The notes beneath the pieces are model-generated. The model did no database searches, had not been told where the DNA came from, and worked only from the letters and a program-made list of their open reading frames with translations. DNA of 64,000 nt from Fusobacterium naviforme (GTDB lineage Bacteria; Bacillota; Clostridia; Lachnospirales; Lachnospiraceae): NCBI GenBank assembly GCA_003014445.1, contig PYGH01000001.1, positions 558,001 to 622,000 of the forward strand. Reading direction: 5' to 3'. Position numbers and translations under genes: made by a program. The first letter of the stretch is position 1, and every line of letters starts with the position of its first letter. Below, one piece after another: positions 1 through 8,324 of the stretch.

Positions 1-1
1 T

Positions 2-625
2 GTCGCTCAGTGTGGAATACCGGCCTTTATCGCGACGCTCGGCATGATGACGCTGCTCAGGGGCTGCGTATTGGTTTACACGCAGGGCTCTCCGATCGCA
101 ATTAAGAATGCAGCCTATAAATTTATAGGAAAGGGGAGCCTGCTTGGTATTCCGCTTCCCATTGTGATGGTGATCCTCTTTTTTCTGCTGGGACATTACG
201 TTCTGTCCCAGACTCCGTTCGGAAGAGCGGTTTATGCGCTGGGCGGCAGCAGGGAAGCGGCGAGGCTTGCAGGCATACGGACGAAAGGGACGGAGTGGGC
301 TGTCTATACGATTAATGGATTTATGTGTTCCGTCGCAGGTATTGTTCTGACCTCCAGACTCGCTTCCGCGCAGTCGACTGGCGGTGAAGGAATAGAGATG
401 GATGCGATTGCAGCGGTTATTCTGGGCGGAACCAGTCTGAGCGGAGGAAGCGGCTTTATTCTGCCGACAGTCGTAGGGGCTATCATTATGGGAATTATAG
501 ACAATCTTCTGACACTGATGAAAATAGATCCCCATGCGACAAATATTGTGAAGGGGGCAGTTATACTGCTCGCTGTGCTGGTTGATAAGAAGGTGAACGA
601 ACTCTCTGCGAGGGCAGAGCTGTGA
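2..625 (+). CDS. rbsC: Ribose-type sugar ABC transporter permease, 5' partial
   Basis: Membrane permease of a ribose/galactose-class (CUT2) ABC importer; the N-terminus lies outside the window and the open frame runs in from base 2. The visible part holds the family motif region PAFIATLGMMTLLRG, several hydrophobic segments, the cytoplasmic loop with ALGGSREAARLAGI (residues matching the EAA-like loop that contacts the ATPase) and the conserved TSRLASAQSTGGEGIEMDAIAAVILGGTSLSGG stretch described here only in part: GGTSLSGG. It ends 27 bp before the binding-protein gene, so the two are co-transcribed. The ATPase gene is presumably further upstream. The exact pentose is inferred, not proven. 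Confidence 0.9.
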   Translation, partial: VAQCGIPAFIATLGMMTLLRGCVLVYTQGSPIAIKNAAYKFIGKGSLLGIPLPIVMVILFFLLGHYVLSQTPFGRAVYALGGSREAARLAGIRTKGTEWAVYTINGFMCSVAGIVLTSRLASAQSTGGEGIEMDAIAAVILGGTSLSGGSGFILPTVVGAIIMGIIDNLLTLMKIDPHATNIVKGAVILLAVLVDKKVNELSARAEL

Positions 626-652
626 TGCATAAGAATGCAAAGGAGGAGCAAG

Positions 653-1681
653 ATGAAAAGAAGATTTATGGCGATGGGAATGGCAGTGCTTCTGGCGGGG
701 TCACTGATCGGCTGTGCCTCTGGCGGCGCAACGACGGAGGCAGAGACAAAGAATGCGGAAACAAAAGCGGTAGAGGCCTCCTCTGCCGAGAGCGGCGGAA
801 CGGCAGAGAAAGTGATGATAGGCTTGTCGATGAATACACAGACCAATCCCTTTTTTGTGTCGGTGCAGCAGGGAGTAAAGGATGCGGCCGCTCAGTACGG
901 GATTGAGATCGTGGCGACAGATGCACAGGACGATCCGGCAATTCAGGCGAAGGACATAGAAAATCTGATCGCAATGAAGCCTGCAGCAATTATTGTGGAC
1001 ACCTGTGATTCTGATGCAATCATCCCATCCATTGAAGCCTGCAATGAAGCAGGGATACCGGTTTTTACCATGGACAGAAAGTCAAATGGCGGAGAGGTCG
1101 TAGCGCATATTGGCTATGATGCGATTAAGTCAGGCGCCATGGCTGCGGATTACCTCGCAAAGGAGCTTGGAGAAAAGGGAAAGCTCGTTGAGCTGCAGGG
1201 AATTATGGGAAGCAATGTGGCGCAGGACAGACATCAGGGCTTCTCTGAGCAAATTCAGACGTATCCTGAGATAGAAGTCGTTCAGTCAGAGGTTGCAAAC
1301 TTTGACAGGGCGACAGCCATGAATGTGATGGAAAACATACTGTCTGCAAATCCTGAGATTGACGGTCTGTATGCGGCAAATGACGAAATGGCGCTCGGTG
1401 CGATTGAGGCCATTGAAGCGGCAGGACGCCTGGACGAAATTACGATTATAGGCTGTGACTGCATCGACGATACGATCGACGCCATGAAGGAGGGCAAGAT
1501 AGAAGCCTCTATTTCAGAGCCGCCGTATGGACTCGGCGTATCCATACTGGAGACCGCGCACAGCTATCTGGAGGGGAAAGAAGTCTCAAAGAGCGTAATT
1601 CTTGGAAATCAGGTGTTGGAAGCAGCGGATGCGGATGGCTATGATTCAAAGAGAGAGGTGGAGATTGTCAGTCAGCAATAG
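653..1681 (+). CDS. rbsB: Ribose-type sugar-binding lipoprotein
   Basis: Periplasmic-binding-protein-like lipoprotein that delivers a sugar to the permease just upstream. The chosen ATG follows AAAGGAGGAGCAAG; an in-frame ATG 18 bp earlier overlaps that ribosome binding site and is unlikely. The N-terminus is a lipoprotein signal (MKRRFMAMGMAVLLAGSLIG-C) followed by an acidic, Thr/Glu-rich linker. The mature part has RbsB landmarks: NPFFVSVQQGVKDAA, the DSDAIIPSI stretch, FTMDRK, ELQGIMGSNVAQDR, NDEMALGAIEAIEAAG and GCDCIDDT. At 342 aa it is the size of the family. Last gene of its operon; a hairpin lies about 120 bp downstream. Confidence 0.9.
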   Translation: MKRRFMAMGMAVLLAGSLIGCASGGATTEAETKNAETKAVEASSAESGGTAEKVMIGLSMNTQTNPFFVSVQQGVKDAAAQYGIEIVATDAQDDPAIQAKDIENLIAMKPAAIIVDTCDSDAIIPSIEACNEAGIPVFTMDRKSNGGEVVAHIGYDAIKSGAMAADYLAKELGEKGKLVELQGIMGSNVAQDRHQGFSEQIQTYPEIEVVQSEVANFDRATAMNVMENILSANPEIDGLYAANDEMALGAIEAIEAAGRLDEITIIGCDCIDDTIDAMKEGKIEASISEPPYGLGVSILETAHSYLEGKEVSKSVILGNQVLEAADADGYDSKREVEIVSQQ

Positions 1682-1802
1682 AGTGCCTGTGTTTTTAAAT
1701 CCTCAGAGGCTGACGGCTGCGGCATGAGGAAAGTAAAGTGTTGATTTAAGTAATTGTCTCCTCAGAGAAGACAATTTTCGGATACTTCTGTAAAATACAC
1801 AT

Positions 1803-1857
1803 AAAGGGACGCCCTGAGAAGAGCTGTTTTGACAGTCTCCGGTCAGAGCGTCCTTTT
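1803..1857. terminator. Bidirectional hairpin terminator between rbsB and ycsI
   Basis: AAAGGGACGC-C-CTGA pairs with TCAG-A-GCGTCCTTT around a 24-nt loop, with one bulged G and one mismatch, and is followed on the + strand by TTTT and preceded by AAA. It lies between convergent genes and can serve both. The rest of 1682-1869 shows nothing recognisable. Confidence 0.6.
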
Positions 1858-1869
1858 GGATTTATTCCC

Positions 1870-2688
1870 TTATCTCTTCTGTGCCTCCAGATAGTCATTC
1901 AGCTCAGCATTCAGGATATCTGTGATAAACATATGTCCGGGCGCATGGGTGATGACGATGGGGAGCCTCGCGTTTTCGATGGCGGCCTGCGGCGTCACAC
2001 CGCAGGGCCAGAAGACCGGCACCTCGCCGGGGTAGATATCCACTGCATCGCCGTAATCCGGCTTCATGACATCCATGACGCCCACGGCCTCCGGTTCTCC
2101 GATCTGCACCGGAGCGCCGTGTACATTCGGCATCTTCTCCGTGATCTCATAAGCGATCCTTGCGTGCTCCGGCGACATCGGCCGCATTGAGCAGACCATG
2201 GGGCCCCGGAAGGGACCGGCGGGAGTGGTTTCAATATTTGTCTTATACATCGGTACATTGCGCCCCTGGGTGATGTGTCGCACGTCGATACCTGCCCTGA
2301 TCAGCGCCTCCTCAAAGGAGAAGGAGCAGCCGATCAGGAAGCCGACATAGCCCTCCTGCCAGTAAGCGCTGACATCAGTCAGCTCCTCTGTGAACACGCC
2401 GTCTCTGTAGATGCGGTAGCGCGGAATATCTGTGCAGAGATTGGCACCCTCGCCCATGGCATGCGTGACAGGTGTGTCTCTGACGATCTCCAGTACTGGG
2501 CAGGGGAAGGGATTGTATCTGGTGTAGGTCTCAAAATCCGCAGCGTACTCCGGCGGGAGTATCACCAGATTGGCCTGTGCGTAGCCCTGACACATTCCGG
2601 CAGTCGGGAAGTCGATCTTTCCGCTGCGGATCAGTGCGCGCACATCGGATGGCTTCATGGAGATATAAGGGGTGATATCAAATTTCAT
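1870..2688 (-). CDS. ycsI: YcsI-type DUF1445 protein, putative hydro-lyase / D-glutamate cyclase family
   Basis: A 272-aa cytosolic protein of the DUF1445 family. I recognise it by PTAGMCQGYAQANLVILP, the GFLIGCSFSFEEALI segment, RNVPMY, GPMVCSMRPM and the C-terminal WPCGVTPQAAIENA and HAPGHMFITD. Relatives are labelled putative hydro-lyases, and the family is related to D-glutamate cyclase, which would make 5-oxo-D-proline. In Bacillus subtilis ycsI sits in the same cluster with the pxpA, pxpB and pxpC homologues, exactly as here. It is the last gene of the block, 22 bp after pxpC, and starts at ATG after AGGAGGAAATGCC. The biochemical role is inferred from family and context. Confidence 0.85.
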   Translation of the reverse strand: MKFDITPYISMKPSDVRALIRSGKIDFPTAGMCQGYAQANLVILPPEYAADFETYTRYNPFPCPVLEIVRDTPVTHAMGEGANLCTDIPRYRIYRDGVFTEELTDVSAYWQEGYVGFLIGCSFSFEEALIRAGIDVRHITQGRNVPMYKTNIETTPAGPFRGPMVCSMRPMSPEHARIAYEITEKMPNVHGAPVQIGEPEAVGVMDVMKPDYGDAVDIYPGEVPVFWPCGVTPQAAIENARLPIVITHAPGHMFITDILNAELNDYLEAQKR

Positions 2689-2710
2689 GGCATTTCCTCC
2701 TGAGATAAGC

Positions 2711-3655
2711 TCAATTTGAAAATGCCCACTCGAAGGTTCTAAGGGCCGCGCGCTGTGCGAGCAGCGCTTCCTGAGCGGCGCCGATGCTCACTTTTTCAAA
2801 GCGTACTTTGTCGCCTGCCTTCAGCTGGGCCAGGATGCGGAAGTCTGCGGAAATTACAGTGGCGATCTTTGTGTAGCCACCGGTGGTTTGGCGGTCTGCC
2901 ATCATGATGATGGGCTTTCCGGCGCTCGGCACCTGGATCGCCCCGAAGGCAATGCCGTCAGAGATGATGTCACCGCTGTCCTTGTGTTCAATTTCCTTTC
3001 CCTCGAAGCGGCAGCCCATGCGGTCAAATTCAGGGGTCAGTGTGTAGGTCTCGGAGAGGAAGGTCTGGATGCCGCTCTCGGTGAACATATCATCCTGAGG
3101 CCCCATGACGACGCGGAGCGTGTAGAGCTCCCGCGGGACGAATTCCGGGGTTATGGCGCGGGTGTCGAGATTCTTGATGTCTTCCTTTGGCGCGCGGAAG
3201 CCGATGGTATCGTCCTTCTCGAGCTTCCGTCCCTCAAGGCCGCCGATTTTGGCTTTCATGTAGGTGGAGCGGCTTCCCATGACGAGGGGGATGTCCAGAC
3301 CTCCCGCAAAGGCGATATAGGCGCGGCAGCCCGCCCTGAGACCCGCAAAGCGCAGAGTCTGTCCGGCCTCGACGCGGTAGGCTCTGTAGCTCTGCAGCGG
3401 TGTGCCGTCCAGCATGGGGCTTAAGTTGCCGCCTGTGACAGCGATGATATTTCCTTCATCGAATCTGAGCTGCGGGCCCAGCATGGTGCACTCCAGCACC
3501 GCCTCATCGTGTGCATTTCCGACAAGAATATTTGCGAGCTCCATGGCGCGCGGATCCATGACGCCGGAGACAGAGACGCCGAACTGCTGATAACCGATGC
3601 GCCCCCTGTCCTGAACTGTCGTCAGAACACCGGGATTTAATACTGTAAAGCCCAT
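2711..3655 (-). CDS. pxpC: 5-oxoprolinase subunit C (KipA/AHS2 family)
   Basis: Subunit C of the ATP-dependent 5-oxoprolinase PxpABC, which opens 5-oxoproline (pyroglutamate) to glutamate in the cytosol. The family signature is complete: NPGVLTTVQDRGRIGYQQFG near the N-terminus, MDPRAMELANILVGN, AFAGGLDIP, FTESGIQTFLSETYT and DRQTTGGYTKIATVIS near residue 260. The ATG overlaps the pxpB stop (TGATG), indicating translational coupling; a GTG one codon earlier is possible but less likely. Length (314 aa) is normal for a bacterial AHS2 protein that is separate from subunit B. Confidence 0.95.
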   Translation of the reverse strand: MGFTVLNPGVLTTVQDRGRIGYQQFGVSVSGVMDPRAMELANILVGNAHDEAVLECTMLGPQLRFDEGNIIAVTGGNLSPMLDGTPLQSYRAYRVEAGQTLRFAGLRAGCRAYIAFAGGLDIPLVMGSRSTYMKAKIGGLEGRKLEKDDTIGFRAPKEDIKNLDTRAITPEFVPRELYTLRVVMGPQDDMFTESGIQTFLSETYTLTPEFDRMGCRFEGKEIEHKDSGDIISDGIAFGAIQVPSAGKPIIMMADRQTTGGYTKIATVISADFRILAQLKAGDKVRFEKVSIGAAQEALLAQRAALRTFEWAFSN

Positions 3656-4389
3656 CACTGTGCCTCCTTCCTTGGATATTTCTTTACGACATAGCTGCCG
3701 GCATTCTCTGCGGCAGCGATTTCATCATACTCCTTCTGGTCGATGGCGCGGAATTTGATATACTGTCCGGCCTCAGGAAGTATGGGGGTCTCCCGCGCCG
3801 GATCGTACATATGTACCGGTGTGCGGCCGATCAGCTGCCAGCCGCCGGGGGAGTCGATGGGATAGACGCCGGTCTGCTTGCCGGCGATGCCCACGGAGCC
3901 CGCAGGAATTTTGACGCGGGGCGTCTTTAGGCGCGGCGTCTCCAGCGCATCGCTCATGCCTCCGAGGTAGGTGAAGCCGGGAGTGAAGCCCAGCATATAG
4001 ATGAGGTATTCCGTGGAGGTATGAATGCGTATAACCTCCTCCTCGGAGAGCGCCGCGTGCTCTGCCACAAAGCCGAGATCCGGTCCCATCTCTCCGCCGT
4101 AGAGCACCGGGATCTCCAGAACGTCGCTGGGCGGAATGGTGACGCTGTCCAGCTTCTCTGTCAGCGCACCGAGATGTTCGATGAGTGTTTTGCAGGAGAT
4201 TTTACCGGGATCATAGTGAATCATGAGAGAGCGGTAGGTCGGCACGGTTTCTACAATGCCGGGAATGTGGCTCTCTTTCAGCAGTATATTGAAGGCGCGG
4301 ATTTCAGCGTTGATTTTTTCGCTGATCTCGTTGCCGAATTCGGCGCACAGGGAGGTGTCACCTGTGAGCAGAAAACGTACATTTGCCAT
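3655..4389 (-). CDS. pxpB: 5-oxoprolinase subunit B (KipI/AHS1 family)
   Basis: Subunit B of PxpABC. It carries the AHS1 core motifs: LLTGDTSLCAEFGNEIS at the N-terminus, IPVLYGGEMGPDL, IYMLGFTPGFTYLGGM and GSVGIAGKQTGVYPIDSPGG followed by LIGRTP. The start is ATG at 4389 preceded by AGAAAGGAGACCAC; the upstream codons of the open frame have no ribosome binding site. Its end overlaps pxpC by one base. The B. subtilis homologue KipI also inhibits the sporulation kinase KinA, but nothing in this window points to that role here. Confidence 0.95.
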   Translation of the reverse strand: MANVRFLLTGDTSLCAEFGNEISEKINAEIRAFNILLKESHIPGIVETVPTYRSLMIHYDPGKISCKTLIEHLGALTEKLDSVTIPPSDVLEIPVLYGGEMGPDLGFVAEHAALSEEEVIRIHTSTEYLIYMLGFTPGFTYLGGMSDALETPRLKTPRVKIPAGSVGIAGKQTGVYPIDSPGGWQLIGRTPVHMYDPARETPILPEAGQYIKFRAIDQKEYDEIAAAENAGSYVVKKYPRKEAQ

Positions 4390-4422
4390 GTGGTCTCCTT
4401 TCTGTTGCGGTGATGAAAGCAA

Positions 4423-4461
4423 TGCCGATACAGGCGCGGCGATGAGGCGCTCGTATCGGCA
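4423..4461 (-). other. Intercistronic hairpin between NRAMP-like gene and pxpB
   Basis: TGCCGATAC (4423-4431) and GTATCGGCA (4453-4461) are perfect complements with GC-rich sequence between them. There is no T run, so partial attenuation or an mRNA-stability role is more likely than full termination. Confidence 0.4.
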
Positions 4462-4476
4462 CTGCGGCGGAAGGGC

Positions 4477-5712
4477 TTACAGGAAGAGCTTTCCTAAGTT
4501 CGGGAGTGCCTTGATTGCGAGATATCCCGCGAGGCACACCACGATCCAGCCGAGAATCTGAAGCACCACCGGGTGCTTATAGTCCTCGCCGACGACCTTC
4601 TTATTGCGGCAGGCGAGCAGGATGCAGGCCAGAGAGATCGGAAGGATCAGTCCGTTCACCGCTCCGGCGAGGATGACCATCTTTTTCGCGCCGCCGAGTG
4701 CAACCATGACGAGCGTGGAGAAAGCGATGAAGCCGACGATGAACCAGTTCTCATTCTTTGCAATGTAGGGGTTCAGAGTCTTTAAGAAAGAGACAGAGGT
4801 ATAAGCTGCGCCGATGACGGAGGTGACACCTGCGGAGAAGAGAGCCAGACCGAAGAGACGGTAGCCCATATTTCCTGCCGCAAGGCGGAAGGCCTCTGCT
4901 GCGGGATTGGAGGCCTCTGTGACGGCCTTGATGTTCTCAGCAACTGCGGTGGCACCGGAGGAGCACACGCCGAGTACGCAGAGGAAGAGCAGGATACGAA
5001 CCGTTCCGGATACGGAGATGCCGGTCAGAACGGACTGACGGAAGTGGGAGACCTCGTTCCTGTTGCCGCCGAAGCCCGCGTCGAGCAGGCGGTGCGCTCC
5101 GGAGAAGGTGATATAGCCGCCGCAGGAGCCGCCGAGCAGGGTGAGCATCGGCGCTACAAGGGAGCCGGGATTCTCAGGGGCGAACACGCGTTTCACAGCC
5201 TCACCGACCGGGGGCTGCGAGGAGACCGCGACATAGAGCATGACGACGATGATGATGGCGCCGAGTACCTGTGCAACCTTATCCACCAGCGCCTTGCCGC
5301 TCTTTGACATGAAGATGCAGATCGCAAGTGCGCCGCCGAGCGCCGCGCCGATCTTCTCATTCAGTCCGAGCATGGCGTCAAGTCCCAGCGCCACGCCGCC
5401 GACATTTCCGATATTGAAGGCGAGTCCGCCGAGAACCACGAGTATGGTTAAGAATACGCCGAGGCCGGGGAGCACAATATTTGCGATCTCCTGTCCGCGC
5501 TTTCCGGACACGCCGATGATGGACCAGATATTCGACTGCGCGACGCAGTCCATGATGATGACGCAGACGATGACAAAGGCAAAGGATGCCATGTATTTCG
5601 CGGTGAACTGCGAGGTCTGAGTGAGGAAGCCGGGGCCGATCGCGGATGTCGCCATCAGAAAGGCCGCACCGAGCTTTACCGACATGCTGCGGCTGGTGTT
5701 TTCATTACTCAT
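4477..5712 (-). CDS. ycsG: NRAMP-family-like transporter (YcsG type) lacking the metal-site motifs
   Basis: Integral membrane protein of 411 aa with about eleven hydrophobic segments and an NRAMP-like start (LMATSAIGPGFLTQTSQF). It starts at ATG after AAGGAGGATATT. In metal-transporting NRAMPs the first helix has DPGN and the sixth has MPH; here the matching positions read FTAK and FSGAH, so the usual Mn/Fe ligands are absent. The gene lies between pxpA and pxpB, as ycsG does in B. subtilis. Its cargo is therefore more likely an organic substrate, for example 5-oxoproline, than a metal. That is inference from missing residues and neighbours. Confidence 0.85.
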   Translation of the reverse strand: MSNENTSRSMSVKLGAAFLMATSAIGPGFLTQTSQFTAKYMASFAFVIVCVIIMDCVAQSNIWSIIGVSGKRGQEIANIVLPGLGVFLTILVVLGGLAFNIGNVGGVALGLDAMLGLNEKIGAALGGALAICIFMSKSGKALVDKVAQVLGAIIIVVMLYVAVSSQPPVGEAVKRVFAPENPGSLVAPMLTLLGGSCGGYITFSGAHRLLDAGFGGNRNEVSHFRQSVLTGISVSGTVRILLFLCVLGVCSSGATAVAENIKAVTEASNPAAEAFRLAAGNMGYRLFGLALFSAGVTSVIGAAYTSVSFLKTLNPYIAKNENWFIVGFIAFSTLVMVALGGAKKMVILAGAVNGLILPISLACILLACRNKKVVGEDYKHPVVLQILGWIVVCLAGYLAIKALPNLGKLFL

Positions 5713-5783
5713 AATATCCTCCTTGTACTGCCGTGACAGGTTTTTAAGTTATGAGACTCCAGAGTTTTAAGGAACAGGGGTGC

Positions 5784-6551
5784 TTACACGATTGCTGCGA
5801 TCGGAGCAATCTCTACACCCTCGGCGGTGAGCACCGCGCGGATATTCTTCACGAATTCCACTGCGGAGGGATTGTCGCCGTGGACACAGATGGAATCTGC
5901 CGCGAGCGGAACCTCCTCGCCGGTGATTGCCGTGACCTTGCCCTCCTTCACCATGCGGACGGTGCGGGCAATCGCCTCGTCCTTGTCGTGTATGACTGCG
6001 CCGGGCTTGCTGCGCGGCACGAGAGAGCCGTCCGCCTGGTAGGCGCGATCTGCGAAGACCTCACTTGCTGCGCGGAGACCGGCCTTCTTCGCCTCCGAAA
6101 TCAGGAAGCTGTTTGCAAGTCCCAGAAGGATGATGCCGGAATCCACCTCTGCAACCGCCTCTGCGATGGCCTGGGCAAGCGCCTGATCCTTTGCCGCCAT
6201 GTTGTAGAGGGCTCCGTGGGGCTTGCAGTGCTGAAGCTTCAGGCCGTGCGCCGCGGTGAAGGCCATGAGCGCGCCGAGCTGATACTTCACATACGCCTTG
6301 GCATCCTTCGGGGAGCAGGCAATGTTCCTGCGCCCAAAGCCCATGAGATCCGGATAGCCGGGGTGTGCGCCGACGGCAACGCCTGCATCCTTACATAGTC
6401 CGACGGTTCTGTCCATGACGAGCGGATCGCCGGCGTGGTAGCCGCAGGCCACATTTGCGGAGGAGATGTGGGCGATTACCTCGGAGTCCAGTCCGATGGT
6501 ATACGCGCCGAAGCTCTCTCCAAGATCACTGTTCAGGTCAACCTTATACAT
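5784..6551 (-). CDS. pxpA: 5-oxoprolinase subunit A (LamB/YcsF family)
   Basis: Subunit A of PxpABC, a 255-aa LamB/YcsF-family protein with a deacetylase-like (NodB-like) barrel. The motifs [11 protein letters not shown] at the start, [43 protein letters not shown] and [14 protein letters not shown] are all present. The start at 6551 follows AGGAGGTAAAGCT; upstream in-frame codons lack a ribosome binding site. It is the first gene of the pxp block and is preceded by a sigma-54-type promoter at 6610-6625. 71 bp separate it from the NRAMP-like gene. Confidence 0.95.
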   Translation of the reverse strand: MYKVDLNSDLGESFGAYTIGLDSEVIAHISSANVACGYHAGDPLVMDRTVGLCKDAGVAVGAHPGYPDLMGFGRRNIACSPKDAKAYVKYQLGALMAFTAAHGLKLQHCKPHGALYNMAAKDQALAQAIAEAVAEVDSGIILLGLANSFLISEAKKAGLRAASEVFADRAYQADGSLVPRSKPGAVIHDKDEAIARTVRMVKEGKVTAITGEEVPLAADSICVHGDNPSAVEFVKNIRAVLTAEGVEIAPIAAIV

Positions 6552-6609
6552 AGCTTTACCTCCTGACATAGATGGTGGGATAGATTTGGTTCTTTTCAGA
6601 GATATAAAT

Positions 6610-6625
6610 AGCAAAAAGCATGCCA
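6610..6625 (-). promoter_or_regulatory. Sigma-54 (-24/-12) promoter for the pxp operon
   Basis: Read on the minus strand the sequence is TGGCATGCTTTTTGCT, which fits the RpoN consensus TGGCAYR-N4-TTGCW, with the invariant GG and GC ten bases apart. Transcription would start near 6600, about 50 bp before the pxpA ATG. An NtrC-type activator gene lies immediately upstream. Confidence 0.8.
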
Positions 6626-6707
6626 GAACTTAAAAAGGGCGATCACTGTGATAAAAACAATCGCTTTTTATCAGAAGTGCAGGAAGAAAGGCAGGAAGAA
6701 AGAGAAG

Positions 6708-6757
6708 CAAAGAAATGCAAAACACAGCCTGGAGGGCGCTGCCGCTCCGGGCTGTGT
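6708..6757 (-). terminator. Terminator of the symporter/two-component operon
   Basis: ACACAGCC-T-GGAG (6722-6734) pairs with CTCC-G-GGCTGTGT (6745-6757). Read leftwards the stem is followed by TTTTGCATTTCTTT. It lies between the regulator gene and pxpA and should insulate pxpA from read-through. Confidence 0.7.
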
Positions 6758-6821
6758 GCAAAAGCTCACATGCAGACTGAGATTTGGTGTAAATCCGCAC
6801 GTGAGCTGTGCGGATTCGCAC
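6756..6821. promoter_or_regulatory. Upstream activator sites for the NtrC-type regulator
   Basis: Two 14-bp elements face each other: GTGCGGATTCGCAC at 6808-6821 (+) and GTGCGGATTTACAC at 6800-6787 (-), 12 of 14 bases identical and centred 21 bp (two helical turns) apart. A weaker third element, GTGCAAAAGCTCAC, sits at 6756-6769, about three turns away. They lie roughly 160-215 bp upstream of the predicted sigma-54 start site, the usual place for enhancer sites. That the adjacent regulator binds them is inference. Confidence 0.6.
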
Positions 6822-6872
6822 GAAATTCTATGATCTGTAATTCTTTTTTGGACTGAGAATGTGGGGAGGCTC

Positions 6873-8249
6873 TTACTCCTCGCTGTTCTCTGCGCCGAGT
6901 CTGCGCCGCAGTGTGAAGCGGGTGCAGCCGAGGAGCTGAGCGGCGCGGGACAGGTTTCCGTCCGCGAGCTCCAGTGCCTTGTCAATATAGGCGCGCTCAA
7001 AGCTCTCGACCTCCTGCCTGAGATCAATGGGGGCCTTGGAGAGATCCTTCAGGGGGTAGCCCCTGCCTGCTCCTGTGTCGTTGGGCAGCGGAGCGGGGGA
7101 GGAGGGCAGACCAGACTCCCGGCCTGTCAGTACATCTCCGCGGCTGAAGAGAGCACAGCGCTCCATCACATTGCGGAGCTCACGGACATTTCCCTTCCAG
7201 TAATAGTTTTTGAGCTGCGTGAGAAACTCCGGGGCGACGGAGCTCAGCGTCTTATTGAATTTGTGGTTGAAGTGCTCCAGGTAGAACTGGCACAGCACGG
7301 GAATATCCTCCGTGCGCTCACGGAGCGGCGGGATGCGGATCTGCATGACATTCAGGCGGTAGAAGAGATCCTCGCGGAAGCGCCCTTCGCGCACCTCCTG
7401 CTCCAGATCGCGGTTTGTGGCGGCGGCGATGCGGACATTGACCTCGATATCCTGCAGGCCGCCCACCCGCTTGAAGCGGCGGTCCTCCAGAAAGGTCAGG
7501 AGCTTTGCCTGCATGGCGAGCGGCAGCTCTCCGATCTCATCGAGGAATACCGTGCCGCCGTTGGCAAGCTCCATAAGCCCCTTTTTAGTCTTGGCAGCGC
7601 CGGTGAAGGCCCCTTTCTCATAGCCAAAAAGCTCCGATTCCAGAAGCTGCTCCGGGATGGCGCCGCAGTTGATCTTTACCAGGGGTTGATTTGCCCGGGA
7701 GCTCTTGTCGTGGATGGTGTTTACGACGACCTCCTTGCCTGTCCCGGTCTCGCCGCAGATCAGGATATCCACATTGTCATTTTCCGCGAGCAGCTGAATA
7801 TTTTCGCGTATGTGCTGCATGGCGGGGCTCACGCCGAGGAGACGCTTTGGCCGAAGCTTCATCACCTCGAGTGAGCGGCGGCTGGAGAGCTGCTCCATGC
7901 CGCGGCGGATCACGAGATCTACTTCCTCCAGATCGAAGGGCTTCTGGATATAGTGGCTCACGCCGAGCTTCATCGCCTCCACCGCCTGAAGCACAGAGCC
8001 GTAGGCTGTCATGAGTATGATCATCATGTCCTCGTCGAGGCGGCGGAGCTCTGCAACGTGTGCGAGTCCGGAATCATTTCCGAGACGGTTGTCGAGTAGT
8101 ATGGCGCTCGGATGAAAGGACTCTGCAAGCGCAAGCCCCTCCCGAATATTTTCTGCGCTTTTTACCTGATAGCCGAGATCTGTCATGCCGCTCTCAAGTG
8201 ACATGCGGATCAGCAGTTCATCATCAATGATGAGCAGCCTGTAGTTCAT
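6873..8249 (-). CDS. NtrC/AtoC-type sigma-54-dependent response regulator
   Basis: Cytosolic transcription activator of 458 aa with three domains. The receiver domain (residues 1-120) has the acidic pair in LLIIDDE, the phosphoacceptor D53 in LLDNRL and K103. The AAA+ domain has Walker A GETGTGKE near 166-173 and the GAFTGA loop at 213-218, which is diagnostic for contact with sigma-54 RNA polymerase. The C-terminal Fis-type helix-turn-helix includes NLSRAAQLLGCTRFTLRRRL. The ATG at 8249 follows GGAGGTACAGCT. It is paired with the histidine kinase upstream, and its likely target is the sigma-54 promoter of pxpA. Confidence 0.95.
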   Translation of the reverse strand: MNYRLLIIDDELLIRMSLESGMTDLGYQVKSAENIREGLALAESFHPSAILLDNRLGNDSGLAHVAELRRLDEDMMIILMTAYGSVLQAVEAMKLGVSHYIQKPFDLEEVDLVIRRGMEQLSSRRSLEVMKLRPKRLLGVSPAMQHIRENIQLLAENDNVDILICGETGTGKEVVVNTIHDKSSRANQPLVKINCGAIPEQLLESELFGYEKGAFTGAAKTKKGLMELANGGTVFLDEIGELPLAMQAKLLTFLEDRRFKRVGGLQDIEVNVRIAAATNRDLEQEVREGRFREDLFYRLNVMQIRIPPLRERTEDIPVLCQFYLEHFNHKFNKTLSSVAPEFLTQLKNYYWKGNVRELRNVMERCALFSRGDVLTGRESGLPSSPAPLPNDTGAGRGYPLKDLSKAPIDLRQEVESFERAYIDKALELADGNLSRAAQLLGCTRFTLRRRLGAENSEE

Positions 8250-8324
8250 AGCTGTACCTCCGAAAATGTATGACAAGAAATCAAAAGAGTGCTTCTGTAA
8301 CCGCAGCTGTCCGATGAGAAGCCC

